DNA from: Ruegeria arenilitoris
GTDB taxonomy: Bacteria > Pseudomonadota > Alphaproteobacteria > Rhodobacterales > Rhodobacteraceae
DNA length: 64,000 nt
Assembly (NCBI RefSeq): GCF_013030265.1
Contig: NZ_WPZQ01000006.1
Coordinates: 186,001 to 250,000, forward strand
Direction of reading: 5' to 3'
The position numbers and the translations under genes are program-made. Position 1 is the first letter of the stretch, and each line of letters opens with the position of its first letter. The notes under the pieces were generated by a model. The model had not been told where the DNA came from, searched no databases, and was given only the letters and a program-made list of their open reading frames with translations. Shown in pieces: positions 55,878 through 64,000 of the stretch.

Positions 55878-56906
55878 ATGATCATGCTGCGCTACGCGGT
55901 GTACCGCTTTTTCACGATGCTGCTGACGCTGCTGGTGGTGTCGGTGTTGATCTTCGTGATCATCAACCTGCCGCCCGGCGATTACCTGAGCAATCAGATT
56001 GCCGAACTGCAGGCCTCGGGCCAATCGGCCGGAGTCGCCAAGGCTGAGTTCCTGCGCAAGGAATATGCGCTGGATCGCCCCATGTGGGAGCAATATCTGA
56101 TCTGGATCGGATTTTGGCCCGGTCCACACGGCTTCGAAGGATTACTGCAAGGCAACTATGGCTGGTCGTTCGAATTTGACCGGCCCGTGCGTGAGATCGT
56201 CGGCGACACACTCTGGCTAACCGTCGTTGTGAACCTGGCTGCGATCCTGTTTGTCTATGCCGTTGCTCTGCCATTGGGCGTCATTGCCGCGGCCAGATCA
56301 CGAACATGGATTGACTATACATCGGCCTTCGTCGGTTATCTGGGTCTGGCAACTCCAAACTTCCTGCTGGCGCTGATCCTTTTCTATTATGGTCACCGCT
56401 ACTTCAACCTGCCGATCGGCGGCCTGATGGACCCGTCCTTCGAAGGCCAGCCGATGAGCTGGGAAAAGCTCAAATCCATACTGGTACACCTGATCGTGCC
56501 TACCTTCGTCATCGGCACCTCGGGTGCCTCCGCCATGATGCAGCGCTTGCGCGCCAACATGCTGGACGAACTTGGCAAACCCTATGTCGAAACGGCCATC
56601 GCCAAAGGCATGGCCCCGACGCGAATGCTAACCAAGTATCCGCTGCGCGTGGCGTTCAACCCTTTTGTGGCCGATATCGGCAACCTGCTGCCGTCGATGG
56701 TTTCAGGCTCGGTTCTGGTCTCGGTTGTTCTCGGCCTGCAAACCATCGGCCCCACCCTGCTGACGGCTCTGAAAACTCAGGACCAGTTCCTGTCCGCTTT
56801 CATACTGATGTTCGTGGCCTTGCTGACCCTGATTGGCACCATGATCTCTGACATCCTGCTGGTCATGCTTGACCCGCGCATCCGGTACGAGGGGCGTGAA
56901 GCATGA
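55878..56906 (+). CDS. ABC transporter permease (DppB-like)
   Basis: A 342-residue integral membrane protein with six likely spans and the DppB-type N-terminus MLRYAVYRFFTMLLTLLVVSVLIFVIINLPPGDYL. The EAA-like loop reads ETAIAKGMAPTRMLTKYPLRVAFNPF. It starts 14 bases after the binding-protein gene and overlaps the next permease by four bases (ATGA). Confidence 0.93.
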   Translation: MIMLRYAVYRFFTMLLTLLVVSVLIFVIINLPPGDYLSNQIAELQASGQSAGVAKAEFLRKEYALDRPMWEQYLIWIGFWPGPHGFEGLLQGNYGWSFEFDRPVREIVGDTLWLTVVVNLAAILFVYAVALPLGVIAAARSRTWIDYTSAFVGYLGLATPNFLLALILFYYGHRYFNLPIGGLMDPSFEGQPMSWEKLKSILVHLIVPTFVIGTSGASAMMQRLRANMLDELGKPYVETAIAKGMAPTRMLTKYPLRVAFNPFVADIGNLLPSMVSGSVLVSVVLGLQTIGPTLLTALKTQDQFLSAFILMFVALLTLIGTMISDILLVMLDPRIRYEGREA

Positions 56907-58057
56907 CCCATAAACCCGACGGTCGTTATGTTGACGACGCCCCATTCGATCCGCAGGCCGCCCTGCAACAGCTTGAACGCAAGGATCTGGATGCCCCCAA
57001 CTGGGTATTGGTCTGGCGCAAGTTCAAAACGCACAAGCTGGGCCTGATTTCGGGCATCTTCCTGCTCCTGTGCTACCTGATGCTGCCATTTGCGGGCTTC
57101 ATCGCCCCTTACGGACCCAATGACCGCAATGGCGAACATCTCTATGCCCCACCGCAATCGGTGAACTGGTTCCACGATGGCAAGTTCATCGGGCCTTACA
57201 TCTATCCCATCGTTGCCGAGGCCGATCTGGAAACCTTCCAGTGGAAATTCGTCCCCGATACCGAAGACCCGCGCCCGATCCGATTCTTCTGTGAAGGATC
57301 GGAATACAAGCTTGCGGGCCTGATCAAATCGGACACCCACCTGTTCTGCGCCCCCGAAGGCGCGACCCTGTTCCTATGGGGATCAGACCGTCTGGGGCGC
57401 GACGTGTTCAGCCGTATTCTTTATGGAGCCCAACTGTCGCTGACTGTTGGCCTGATCGGTATCTCGGTCTCTTTCTTCCTCGGCATCTTGTTCGGTTCGA
57501 TGGCGGGATACTTTGGCGGGCGCATCGACTGGGTGATCAACCGGGTCATCGAGATTCTGCGGTCCCTGCCTGAACTGCCGTTGTGGCTGGCACTGTCTGC
57601 CGCGGTCCCGTCGAACTGGAGCCCCGTTGCGGTCTTCTTCATCATCTCGATCATTCTCGGCATTCTCGACTGGCCTGGCCTCGCCCGATCCGTGCGCGCC
57701 AAATTCCTGTCGTTACGCGAAGAGGAATATGTACGCGCGGCTGAAATGATGGGCGCAAGCTCGGGCCGCGTGATCCGAAAGCACCTTCTGCCCAATTTCA
57801 TGTCGCACCTGATCGCTTCGGCCACACTTTCGATACCCGCCATGATCCTCGGGGAAACCGCACTCAGCTTCCTCGGCCTCGGCCTGCGTGCTCCGGCGGT
57901 CAGTTGGGGCGTCATGCTGAACGACGCGCAGAACCTCGCCTCGATCGAGATCTATCCATGGACAGCGATCCCGATGTTGCCGATCATCGTAGTTGTTCTG
58001 GCGTTCAACTTCCTGGGTGATGGCCTGCGCGACAGTCTGGATCCGTATCAGCAATGA
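56903..58057 (+). CDS. ABC transporter permease (DppC-like)
   Basis: A 384-residue permease. The first span (about residues 47-66) is followed by a periplasmic loop of over 100 residues (NDRNGEHLYAPPQSVNWF to EGATLFLWGSDRLGRDVFSR), longer than in DppC; the remaining spans contain the EAA-type loop YVRAAEMMGASSGRVIRKHLLPN. The loop probably docks the large binding protein. Overlaps the CoA-transferase start by four bases. Confidence 0.93.
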   Translation: MTHKPDGRYVDDAPFDPQAALQQLERKDLDAPNWVLVWRKFKTHKLGLISGIFLLLCYLMLPFAGFIAPYGPNDRNGEHLYAPPQSVNWFHDGKFIGPYIYPIVAEADLETFQWKFVPDTEDPRPIRFFCEGSEYKLAGLIKSDTHLFCAPEGATLFLWGSDRLGRDVFSRILYGAQLSLTVGLIGISVSFFLGILFGSMAGYFGGRIDWVINRVIEILRSLPELPLWLALSAAVPSNWSPVAVFFIISIILGILDWPGLARSVRAKFLSLREEEYVRAAEMMGASSGRVIRKHLLPNFMSHLIASATLSIPAMILGETALSFLGLGLRAPAVSWGVMLNDAQNLASIEIYPWTAIPMLPIIVVVLAFNFLGDGLRDSLDPYQQ

Positions 58058-59409
58058 CACTGCTCGCGTCGCTTCCCTCAACTGACACCTATGAAGTAAC
58101 GGGCACAGGCGCGCGGCCCAGCGTGTTTGCGGTGTCCGAACTCGCCACGGCCAGTTTTGCTGCGGTGGGTCAGGAACTGGCGCGTTTTCTGGTTGCTCAG
58201 AACCTGACCGATAAACTACCCAAGGTAACGGTCGATCATCGGCTCGCCTCGCTGTGGTACGGCTACTCCTTCAAACCCGATGGTTGGGAAATGCCCAGCC
58301 TCTGGGACGCCGTGGCTGGTGACTACAGGGCCTCGGATGGTTGGATCAGGCTGCACACCAACCTGCCGCATCACCGTGCCGCCGCTTTGAAGGTTCTCGG
58401 CACCAAGGCCGATCGTTCAATCGTTGGTCAGGCCATTAGGGACTGGGCAATTTCCGATCTTGAAACCGCGATCGTGGCCGAGGGTGGCGTTGCCGCCGCC
58501 ATGCGCAGTCGGACTGAGTGGCTGGATCACCCACAGGGACGGGCCGTGGCCCGTGATCCCCTGATCGGTTGGCAGGGGCCACGCAGCATCACTTTGCGCG
58601 AACGCCCTGAGGCAACGACTGATCGCCCGTTGGCAGGCCTGCGCGTATTGGACCTGACCCGTGTTTTGGCCGGTCCGGTCTCGACCCGTACTCTGGCCGG
58701 TTTCGGGGCCGAGGTTCTGCGCCTTGATCCACCCGGCTGGGACGAACCCGGGGTGATCCCGGACATCTCCCTTGGCAAAACCTGCGCGTATCTGGATCTG
58801 AAGTCGCCCGCTGGTCTTGAGCGACTGAAGGAACTTCTGACGCAGGCCGATGTGTTCGTGCATGGATACCGCCCCGGCGCGCTCGACGCGCTTGGGTTGG
58901 ACAAAACTCAACGAGATTCACTGGCGCCCAACCGAATTGAGGTCACACTGGACGCTTACGGCTGGCAAGGGCCCTGGGCCATGCGGCGAGGGTTCGACAG
59001 CCTTGTTCAGATGAGCTCGGGTATCGCGGATGCCGGGCGCGAATGGGCCAAGGCTGATAAACCAACCCCGTTGCCCGTACAGGCGCTGGACCATGCGACC
59101 GGTTACTTCATGGCCGCAGCCGTGCTCTCGGCTCTGGCCGAGGCTGCCTTGCATAACGCCGTGATGGATGCGCGCCTGTCCCTCGCCCGTACGGCTGAGC
59201 TGTTGGCGAGCCTTGCTAAATCCAGCGAGGGCGAAGACATCACGGCCGCCAAAGCCGACGACTATACCGAAAACACCGAAGCCTCAGGCTGGGGACCAGG
59301 CCACAGGCTGAAACCCGCATTAAGCGTCGGAAACGCGACTATGCGCTGGTCTCTGCCTGCACCAAAAACGGGAACCTCCGAACCGGCCTGGCCCTCATCG
59401 CAACCCTGA
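58054..59409 (+). CDS. CaiB/BaiF-type (family III) CoA-transferase
   Basis: A 451-residue protein. Residues about 195-330 carry the CaiB/BaiF N-terminal-type fold (LAGLRVLDLTRVLAGPVSTRTLAGFGAEVLRLDPPGWDEPG, GKTCAYLDLKSPAGLERL, ADVFVHGYRPGALDALGL), with a possible catalytic Asp in AVMDARLSLART. The preceding ~185 residues resemble the C-terminal half of the family (DGWIRLHTNLPHHRAAALKVLG, RTEWLDHPQGRAVARDPLI), so the domain order appears permuted. It is the last gene of the ABC operon, suggesting that the imported compound is activated as a CoA thioester. No true 3' end anomaly was seen. Confidence 0.85.
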   Translation: MTLLASLPSTDTYEVTGTGARPSVFAVSELATASFAAVGQELARFLVAQNLTDKLPKVTVDHRLASLWYGYSFKPDGWEMPSLWDAVAGDYRASDGWIRLHTNLPHHRAAALKVLGTKADRSIVGQAIRDWAISDLETAIVAEGGVAAAMRSRTEWLDHPQGRAVARDPLIGWQGPRSITLRERPEATTDRPLAGLRVLDLTRVLAGPVSTRTLAGFGAEVLRLDPPGWDEPGVIPDISLGKTCAYLDLKSPAGLERLKELLTQADVFVHGYRPGALDALGLDKTQRDSLAPNRIEVTLDAYGWQGPWAMRRGFDSLVQMSSGIADAGREWAKADKPTPLPVQALDHATGYFMAAAVLSALAEAALHNAVMDARLSLARTAELLASLAKSSEGEDITAAKADDYTENTEASGWGPGHRLKPALSVGNATMRWSLPAPKTGTSEPAWPSSQP

Positions 59410-59416
59410 GCACCCA

Positions 59417-59473
59417 CTGGGTCGAACTCGCGACCCAGCCCAATGCTTTTGACGGGCGTCTCGTCAGAGACGC
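59417..59473. repeat. Two perfect hairpins between convergent genes
   Basis: CTGGGTCG-AACTCG-CGACCCAG (59417-59438, 8-bp stem) and GCGTCTC-GTCA-GAGACGC (59456-59473, 7-bp stem) lie in the short gap between the CoA-transferase and the mechanosensitive channel genes. There is no good U-tract, so they may act as weak bidirectional terminators or RNA stabilisers. Confidence 0.5.
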
Positions 59474-59498
59474 AGATCAAATGGGGCGGGAGAGGCTC

Positions 59499-61880
59499 TT
59501 ACCGATCATCCCCGCCGCCGCCCGGACCGATATCATCCAGATAATCCTCGTCGATGGCGGCCTGTACCGCGCCAGTCACAGCTTCGCGCTGTTTGGGGGT
59601 CAGGTCTTCGGCTTCTTTCCCATCCGCCAGCCGGACGGTGACTTCACGGTGGGCAAAGCGGATACCTTCACGGGCAAACAGCTCTCGGATTTCCTGATAC
59701 ACTTTCTTGCGCACCAGCCACTGATCCCCCGGCTTGGTCATGAACTTGACCCGGATGATCATGGCCGAATCCTGCATTTCGATCACACCCTGCGATTTCA
59801 ACGGCTGGATAAAGTTCTCGCCGATCACCGGGTCGCTCAGCAATTGCTGGCCCAGCTTCTTGATCAGTTTCCGCACCTTTTCGACATCCGTGTCATAGGT
59901 GACCCGCAGCGGCAATTTCATGATCACCCAGTCACGGGAATAGTTGGTCAGAACCTTGATCTCACCAAAGGGAATGGTGTTCAGCGCACCCAGATGGTGA
60001 CGCAGTTGCATGGAGCGGACCGAGATTTTCTCGACCGTCCCTTTGACATCACCGATATCGATATATTCGCCCTTCCGGAACGCGTCGTCCAACAGGAAGA
60101 ACGCCCCCGAAAAGATATCCCGCACCAAGGTCTGAGAACCGAAACCAACAGCCAGTCCGACAACACCCGCACCGGCGAACAGCGGGCTGACATTGATGCC
60201 CAGTTCCATCAGCACGATCAGAACGATGGTAACAACGACGACGGCCAGGATTGCACCCCGGAACAATGGCAACAATGTTGCCAGCCGGCTCTGTCCGCCC
60301 TCACCACCTTCATCGCCCAGCTCAGCTTCTGCGGTTCCGTCATCGGATTCCTCGGCGATTTTGCTGTCGATCCAGATGCGGAAAAAATGGAAAAGGATAT
60401 AGCCGATGAAGATGATCACCATCACATCCAGCGCCCGCTCAACCGGCAGGTCCTGACTCCAGTCGGCTTCGGGATACCAGATCACGACAAGCGCATAGGC
60501 CCCGATGACAAAGGCCAGAATACCTGCGACCCGCCGGGCCAGATCTTCATAGGTTAGCAGATAGTGTTTTCTCTGCTCAGCCTCGGCGGTCTCAGCCATT
60601 TCGACAACTTCGCCCTCAACCACTTCGGCATTCATCTCTTCGATCTTGCGCGAGCGATCGAAGTAGCGTTCCAGCATATAGTTCATCGCGCCATAGGCGA
60701 TGACCACGGACATGAAGATCAGGTAAGAGCTGACGATCAACGGCAACGGCGTCGGGTTTTCCAACGCAAGGTCAACCGCCAGACGGAACCAGCTGAACCC
60801 GATATAGACGATTAGTGCCGGTGCCCATCCAAACGAAACAAAGCGCAGCAGCCACGAGACCTGATCCGCCGCACGCCCGCCCCGGATGGCATTCGAAATG
60901 GCGCGCGCATTGAACAGGATCATCAGGATGTTCCCCAATGCACCCACCATGGTCAGGCTGCCGTACACCATGGCATAGACGTTGTAGTTAAGGCCAAAAT
61001 CAGCCACCCAGGTCGCAAACAGGACGACCGAAATATCATAAGTCGCCAGTGCCGACGCCCAGATATACAACCGCTTTGCATCGCGATCGGAGAACGGAGG
61101 CAAGCGATATTGGCTCAGGAAAGGTGACAGCACCATCCGCCACAGATCGGATACGGTGCGGGCCAGGAAAAACGCGCTAAAGATTGCCGTTATCGTGAAC
61201 TGGATCGAGATATCTTCGGCTTCGCCAAAGAACAGATACCCAACGATCAGCGCCATGATCATGGCAAATATCGTGGCACCGATCCCCATAAGGAAGCGGA
61301 ACACCAGGAACGGCATCTTCTCGCGATAGCCCTGCGGATTTTCCTTGATCCGCGCGACAACCAGCCGCTTGGCTATGCGTTTTCCGTAGATCTCGATCGA
61401 CAGCCACCGGCCCAGCAACAGGAACAGGATGTTCCAGCCAAGCACTTCGAAATAGGTCTGAATACGGCCGTCCGGACTGGTTTGGCGCAGAATGTATTGC
61501 ACTTCAAAAATCGAATAGGGCAATGCCTGAAGACGGGATACAAGCGACTCGCGGAACTTGGAAAACCGCTCCTGTGCCTTCATCAGCTGCGATCCGTCCC
61601 CCATGGGATCGGAAGATGCCGCCTCGGCTGCGGCATCAGTCTGCTGACCCGCCGACGAAACGACCTGACCCGCGCTGTCGATCACAATCACACTGGCTCC
61701 GGCCTCGGTGGCAGAACGGATTGCCGTGGCCAGATCGCTGTCGGTCGTGGTCGCCGTTTCGCTACTTGAACCCGAGGAATAGCCCGGGATTAACGAGGTT
61801 TGCGCCACCGCACCCGTAGCAAAGGCTAAGGCCGCAGTCCAAATGACCAGAATTAGTCCGGCGAGAAAGTTCGTTTTCAT
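59499..61880 (-). CDS. Large MscS-family mechanosensitive channel
   Basis: A 793-residue membrane protein. It has a signal peptide (about 1-26), a Ser/Ala-rich periplasmic N-terminal part (to about 130), many hydrophobic spans (about 140-560), then the MscS core: the pore-type segment GVVGLAVGFGSQTLVRDIFSG followed by the beta domain AFRKGEYIDIGDVKGTVEKISVRSMQLRHHLGALNTIPF. It opens on hypo-osmotic shock. I chose ATG at 61880 (MKTNFLAG); another ATG 12 bases upstream is in frame. It diverges from the glycosyltransferase genes. Confidence 0.93.
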   Translation of the reverse strand: MKTNFLAGLILVIWTAALAFATGAVAQTSLIPGYSSGSSSETATTTDSDLATAIRSATEAGASVIVIDSAGQVVSSAGQQTDAAAEAASSDPMGDGSQLMKAQERFSKFRESLVSRLQALPYSIFEVQYILRQTSPDGRIQTYFEVLGWNILFLLLGRWLSIEIYGKRIAKRLVVARIKENPQGYREKMPFLVFRFLMGIGATIFAMIMALIVGYLFFGEAEDISIQFTITAIFSAFFLARTVSDLWRMVLSPFLSQYRLPPFSDRDAKRLYIWASALATYDISVVLFATWVADFGLNYNVYAMVYGSLTMVGALGNILMILFNARAISNAIRGGRAADQVSWLLRFVSFGWAPALIVYIGFSWFRLAVDLALENPTPLPLIVSSYLIFMSVVIAYGAMNYMLERYFDRSRKIEEMNAEVVEGEVVEMAETAEAEQRKHYLLTYEDLARRVAGILAFVIGAYALVVIWYPEADWSQDLPVERALDVMVIIFIGYILFHFFRIWIDSKIAEESDDGTAEAELGDEGGEGGQSRLATLLPLFRGAILAVVVVTIVLIVLMELGINVSPLFAGAGVVGLAVGFGSQTLVRDIFSGAFFLLDDAFRKGEYIDIGDVKGTVEKISVRSMQLRHHLGALNTIPFGEIKVLTNYSRDWVIMKLPLRVTYDTDVEKVRKLIKKLGQQLLSDPVIGENFIQPLKSQGVIEMQDSAMIIRVKFMTKPGDQWLVRKKVYQEIRELFAREGIRFAHREVTVRLADGKEAEDLTPKQREAVTGAVQAAIDEDYLDDIGPGGGGDDR

Positions 61881-62268
61881 AGGGTCTTGCATCCAACTCG
61901 ATTGCTGCCCGACAGACTACAGAACCCCCGGGCGGTGTTCAAATACTCCCACGGACATTTTTGACATCGTGTGGACCCGTGTTCTTGGCGCAATGATCCG
62001 GGCCGGGTATTTTCATGTTAGCAAAAATTGAATATGACCGGTTTCGTAAGCGGATGCTGGCAAGGTTTTGATTTTGTCCACCATCTGCCAGCGGCGCTGC
62101 ACAGTGGTTTAACATGTCTGAAAACACTCAAAATGCTGTTGCCAAATCGCAATGCTTGGCGCATTTGCTGCATGGTTTGGCATCCTTTGGCAAGCGGAAC
62201 CGGAAAATATGCGATATCAGGTGCGGACGCGCGGATATTGCACCGAAACCAGGAAAACGGGCGAGGGC
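61881..62268. other. Intergenic region between mscS-like and glycosyltransferase genes
   Basis: This 388-base divergent region contains no convincing gene. The frame of the next gene stays open back to 62152, but the residues before its ATG at 62269 look random. No operator-like palindrome, RNA motif or clear promoter stood out to me. Confidence 0.6.
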
Positions 62269-63483
62269 ATGAGCCTAGGCATCTCGAAAGACAAAACCGG
62301 CCGAGCGCCGCGCATACTTTTCTACAGCCATGATACGTTCGGACTTGGGCATCTGCGACGCTCTCGCGCTCTGGCAGCGGCGATGACACAGGCCGATCCG
62401 CTTGCCTCGGCACTGATTCTGACAGGCTCGCCAGTGGCTGGCCGTTTCACCTTTCCCCGCCGCGTCGATCATGTTCGCCTGCCCGGCGTGACGAAACGGG
62501 CTGACGGATCCTATGCCGCACAAACCATCGGCATGGGCATCGATGAAGTGACCGAGCTGCGTTCGGGCCTGATTCAGACTGCTGTGCAGCAGTTTGACCC
62601 CGATATTCTGATCGTCGACAAGGAACCAACCGGGTTTCGAGGTGAGTTGCTGCCAACGCTTGAGCGTCTCGAAAGATCGCACCGCACAAAGCTGGTTCTT
62701 GGCCTGCGCGACGTTCTGGACGAACCCGAGGTTCTGGCCGCTGAATGGGCACGTAAAGAAGCCGTGGCCGCAACCGAGCGCTTTTATCACGAAATATGGG
62801 TCTACGGCCTGAAGTCTGTTTATGACCCGACCAAAGGATTGCCGCTTAGCCCCGCGGCGCAATCCCGTATCCACTGGACCGGGTATTTGCGCCGCGATCT
62901 GGGTCCGGTCGGCGAACCGCCCGAACAACCTTATATCCTCATCACTCCCGGTGGGGGTGGCGACGGTAAGGCGATGGTCAATCAGGTCCTGTCGGCTTAC
63001 GAGAAAGACCCCGAACTGTCACCACGCGCCGTTCTGGTCTATGGCCCCTTCCTGTCGGGCGAGCTTCGCGAAGAATTCGAGACGCGTGTTGCCGCGTTGA
63101 ACGGCCGTGTCACCGCCGTTGGCTTCGAATCTCAGATCGAAACGCTGTTTGCCGGTGCTGCAGGCGTTGTGTGCATGGGCGGCTACAACACCTTCTGCGA
63201 GGTGTTGTCCTTCGACAAGCGCGCCGTCATCGTCCCGCGCACCACACCACGGCTCGAACAGTGGATCCGCGCCTCGCGTGCCGAGGATCTTGGGCTTGTT
63301 CGGATGCTGGATGAAACCCGCGACGGGCTCAGCGCAGATGCGATGATCCAGGCGATCCGCAACCTGCCACATCAGCCGCTGCCGTCGCAGGCAATCAGCA
63401 GCGGTCTGCTGGATGGGCTGGACTACGTCACCCATCGCATTGACGCCCTTCTGGGTGGGGAACAGGAACGGGCAACCGGATGA
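62269..63483 (+). CDS. MurG-like glycosyltransferase (GT-B fold)
   Basis: A 404-residue glycosyltransferase with a GT-B fold: N-terminal ILFYSHDTFGLGHLRRSRALAAAM (GHLRRS resembles MurG-type acceptor-binding loops), DILIVDKEPTGFRGELLP, and a C-terminal ILITPGGGGDGKAMVNQ and VCMGGYNTFCEVLSFDKRAVIVPR that resembles the nucleotide-sugar-binding domain. ATG at 62269 is preceded by GGGCGAGGGC. It overlaps the next glycosyltransferase by four bases (ATGA). The pair probably acts in a cell-surface polysaccharide pathway. Confidence 0.87.
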   Translation: MSLGISKDKTGRAPRILFYSHDTFGLGHLRRSRALAAAMTQADPLASALILTGSPVAGRFTFPRRVDHVRLPGVTKRADGSYAAQTIGMGIDEVTELRSGLIQTAVQQFDPDILIVDKEPTGFRGELLPTLERLERSHRTKLVLGLRDVLDEPEVLAAEWARKEAVAATERFYHEIWVYGLKSVYDPTKGLPLSPAAQSRIHWTGYLRRDLGPVGEPPEQPYILITPGGGGDGKAMVNQVLSAYEKDPELSPRAVLVYGPFLSGELREEFETRVAALNGRVTAVGFESQIETLFAGAAGVVCMGGYNTFCEVLSFDKRAVIVPRTTPRLEQWIRASRAEDLGLVRMLDETRDGLSADAMIQAIRNLPHQPLPSQAISSGLLDGLDYVTHRIDALLGGEQERATG

Positions 63484-64000
63484 CCACAACCGAACCCAAA
63501 CTGGCGGTGCTGGTCAAAGGGTGGCCGCGCCTGTCCGAGACGTTTATTGCACAGGAACTGGTGGCCCTTCAGGATGCCGGGCATCAGTTCGACATCTGGT
63601 CGCTGCGCCATCCGACCGATACCAAACGGCACCCGCTGCATGACCGGTTCAAGGGTCAGGTGCATTACCTGCCTGAATATCTTTACGATGTACCCGAACG
63701 TATCTGGGCCGCGCGCGAAGTTGCAAAACGCCTGCCCGGCTACGCCCGGGCCTACGAAATCTGGCGGCAAGACCTGCGCCGTGATCCGACCCACAATCGC
63801 ATCCGGCGTTTCGGTCAGGCCTGTGTGCTGGCGGCCGAGCTTCCTGCTTCGACCCATGCAATGTATGCGCATTTCATGCACACGCCATCTTCGGTCGCGC
63901 GCTACGCTGCCATCATGCGCGACATACCGTGGAGCTTTGCCGCCCACGCCAAGGACATCTGGACATCCCCGGATTGGGAAAAGCAGGAAAAGCTGCAGGC
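63480..64000 (+). CDS. Glycosyltransferase family 4-like protein (partial)
   Basis: The N-terminal ~173 residues of a protein that continues past the window. It begins MTTTEPKLAVLVKGWPRLSETFIAQELVALQDAGH, typical of GT4 enzymes of the WcaL/colanic acid type, followed by a hydrophobic-helical region. The four-base overlap with the preceding gene shows cotranscription. Confidence 0.85.
   Translation, partial: MTTTEPKLAVLVKGWPRLSETFIAQELVALQDAGHQFDIWSLRHPTDTKRHPLHDRFKGQVHYLPEYLYDVPERIWAAREVAKRLPGYARAYEIWRQDLRRDPTHNRIRRFGQACVLAAELPASTHAMYAHFMHTPSSVARYAAIMRDIPWSFAAHAKDIWTSPDWEKQEKLQ

Noticed and set aside
59350..59409. Possible frameshift at the end of the CoA-transferase gene
   Set aside because: A second frame continues past the stop, but the residues before it (LPAPKTGTSEPAW) look like a natural family C-terminus.
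59481..60557. Open frame of 358 codons antisense to the MscS-like gene
   Set aside because: It mirrors the channel gene; no recognisable domain.
1..64000. tRNA, rRNA, CRISPR, insertion sequence or prophage genes
   Set aside because: I found no tRNA-like cloverleaf, repeat array, transposase or integrase motif on either strand by reading; a dedicated search could still find something faint.

Overview
The window looks like chromosomal DNA from a marine alphaproteobacterium of the Roseobacter group (Rhodobacteraceae, Ruegeria/Phaeobacter-like). The grounds are gene orders typical of alphaproteobacteria (aroA-cmk, rpsA-ihfB-lapA-trpF-trpB, phoH-ybeY-corC-lnt, irr/fabA-fabB-fabI), a SAM/SAH-type riboswitch before metK (a class known mainly from Rhodobacterales), an Irr regulator, and many genes for methylated amines and small organic acids. 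Coding density is high, and I found no tRNA, rRNA, insertion sequence, phage gene or CRISPR array.

Layout. 0-4.4 kb, minus strand: trpB (cut by the window edge), a small unknown gene, trpF, a LapA-like membrane protein, ihfB and rpsA with its own promoter and terminator. 4.8-9.5 kb: an accessory block (sulfatase, flavin-dependent tryptophan-halogenase-like enzyme, two small exported proteins) that separates rpsA from cmk-aroA. 9.5-21.3 kb, minus strand: housekeeping genes cmk, aroA, an amidohydrolase, trmB, metK, lnt, corC, ybeY, phoH, an outer-membrane beta-barrel protein and miaB. 21.4-24.5 kb: a glycosyltransferase-like protein, a PhyH-type dioxygenase, a LysR regulator and irr. 24.6-27.2 kb: fabA-fabB-fabI.

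27.3-36.3 kb is mainly plus-strand catabolic genes: haloacid dehalogenase, three different alpha/beta hydrolases, a PLP-dependent dehydratase, an MFS exporter, a zinc alcohol dehydrogenase, an enolase-superfamily enzyme and an ArsR/BigR-like repressor. 36.3-39.3 kb holds an unusual 1013-residue ABC-exporter-like protein with degenerate nucleotide-binding motifs and a C-terminal cyclic-nucleotide-binding domain. 39.5-43.9 kb: a DUF3307-like membrane protein, then an Lrp regulator divergent from a fused indolepyruvate ferredoxin oxidoreductase. 44.7-50.6 kb, minus strand: a four-gene set (dimethylglycine-dehydrogenase-like, MttB-like, TetR, DadA-like) that looks like a demethylation pathway for a methylated amine.

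50.7-52.0 kb has a glutathione transferase and a methyltransferase. 52.1-59.4 kb is a tightly overlapping peptide-type ABC importer operon ending in a CaiB/BaiF-type CoA-transferase, preceded by a candidate 14-codon leader ORF. 59.5-61.9 kb is a large MscS channel, and from 62.3 kb to the end two glycosyltransferase genes begin a likely polysaccharide cluster.

The strongest leads are the ABC/cyclic-nucleotide fusion, the MttB/DMGDH-like set with a palindromic operator candidate, the rpsA leader with a terminator-like hairpin, and the halogenase/sulfatase block. All functional assignments come from reading motifs by eye; no database search was run.
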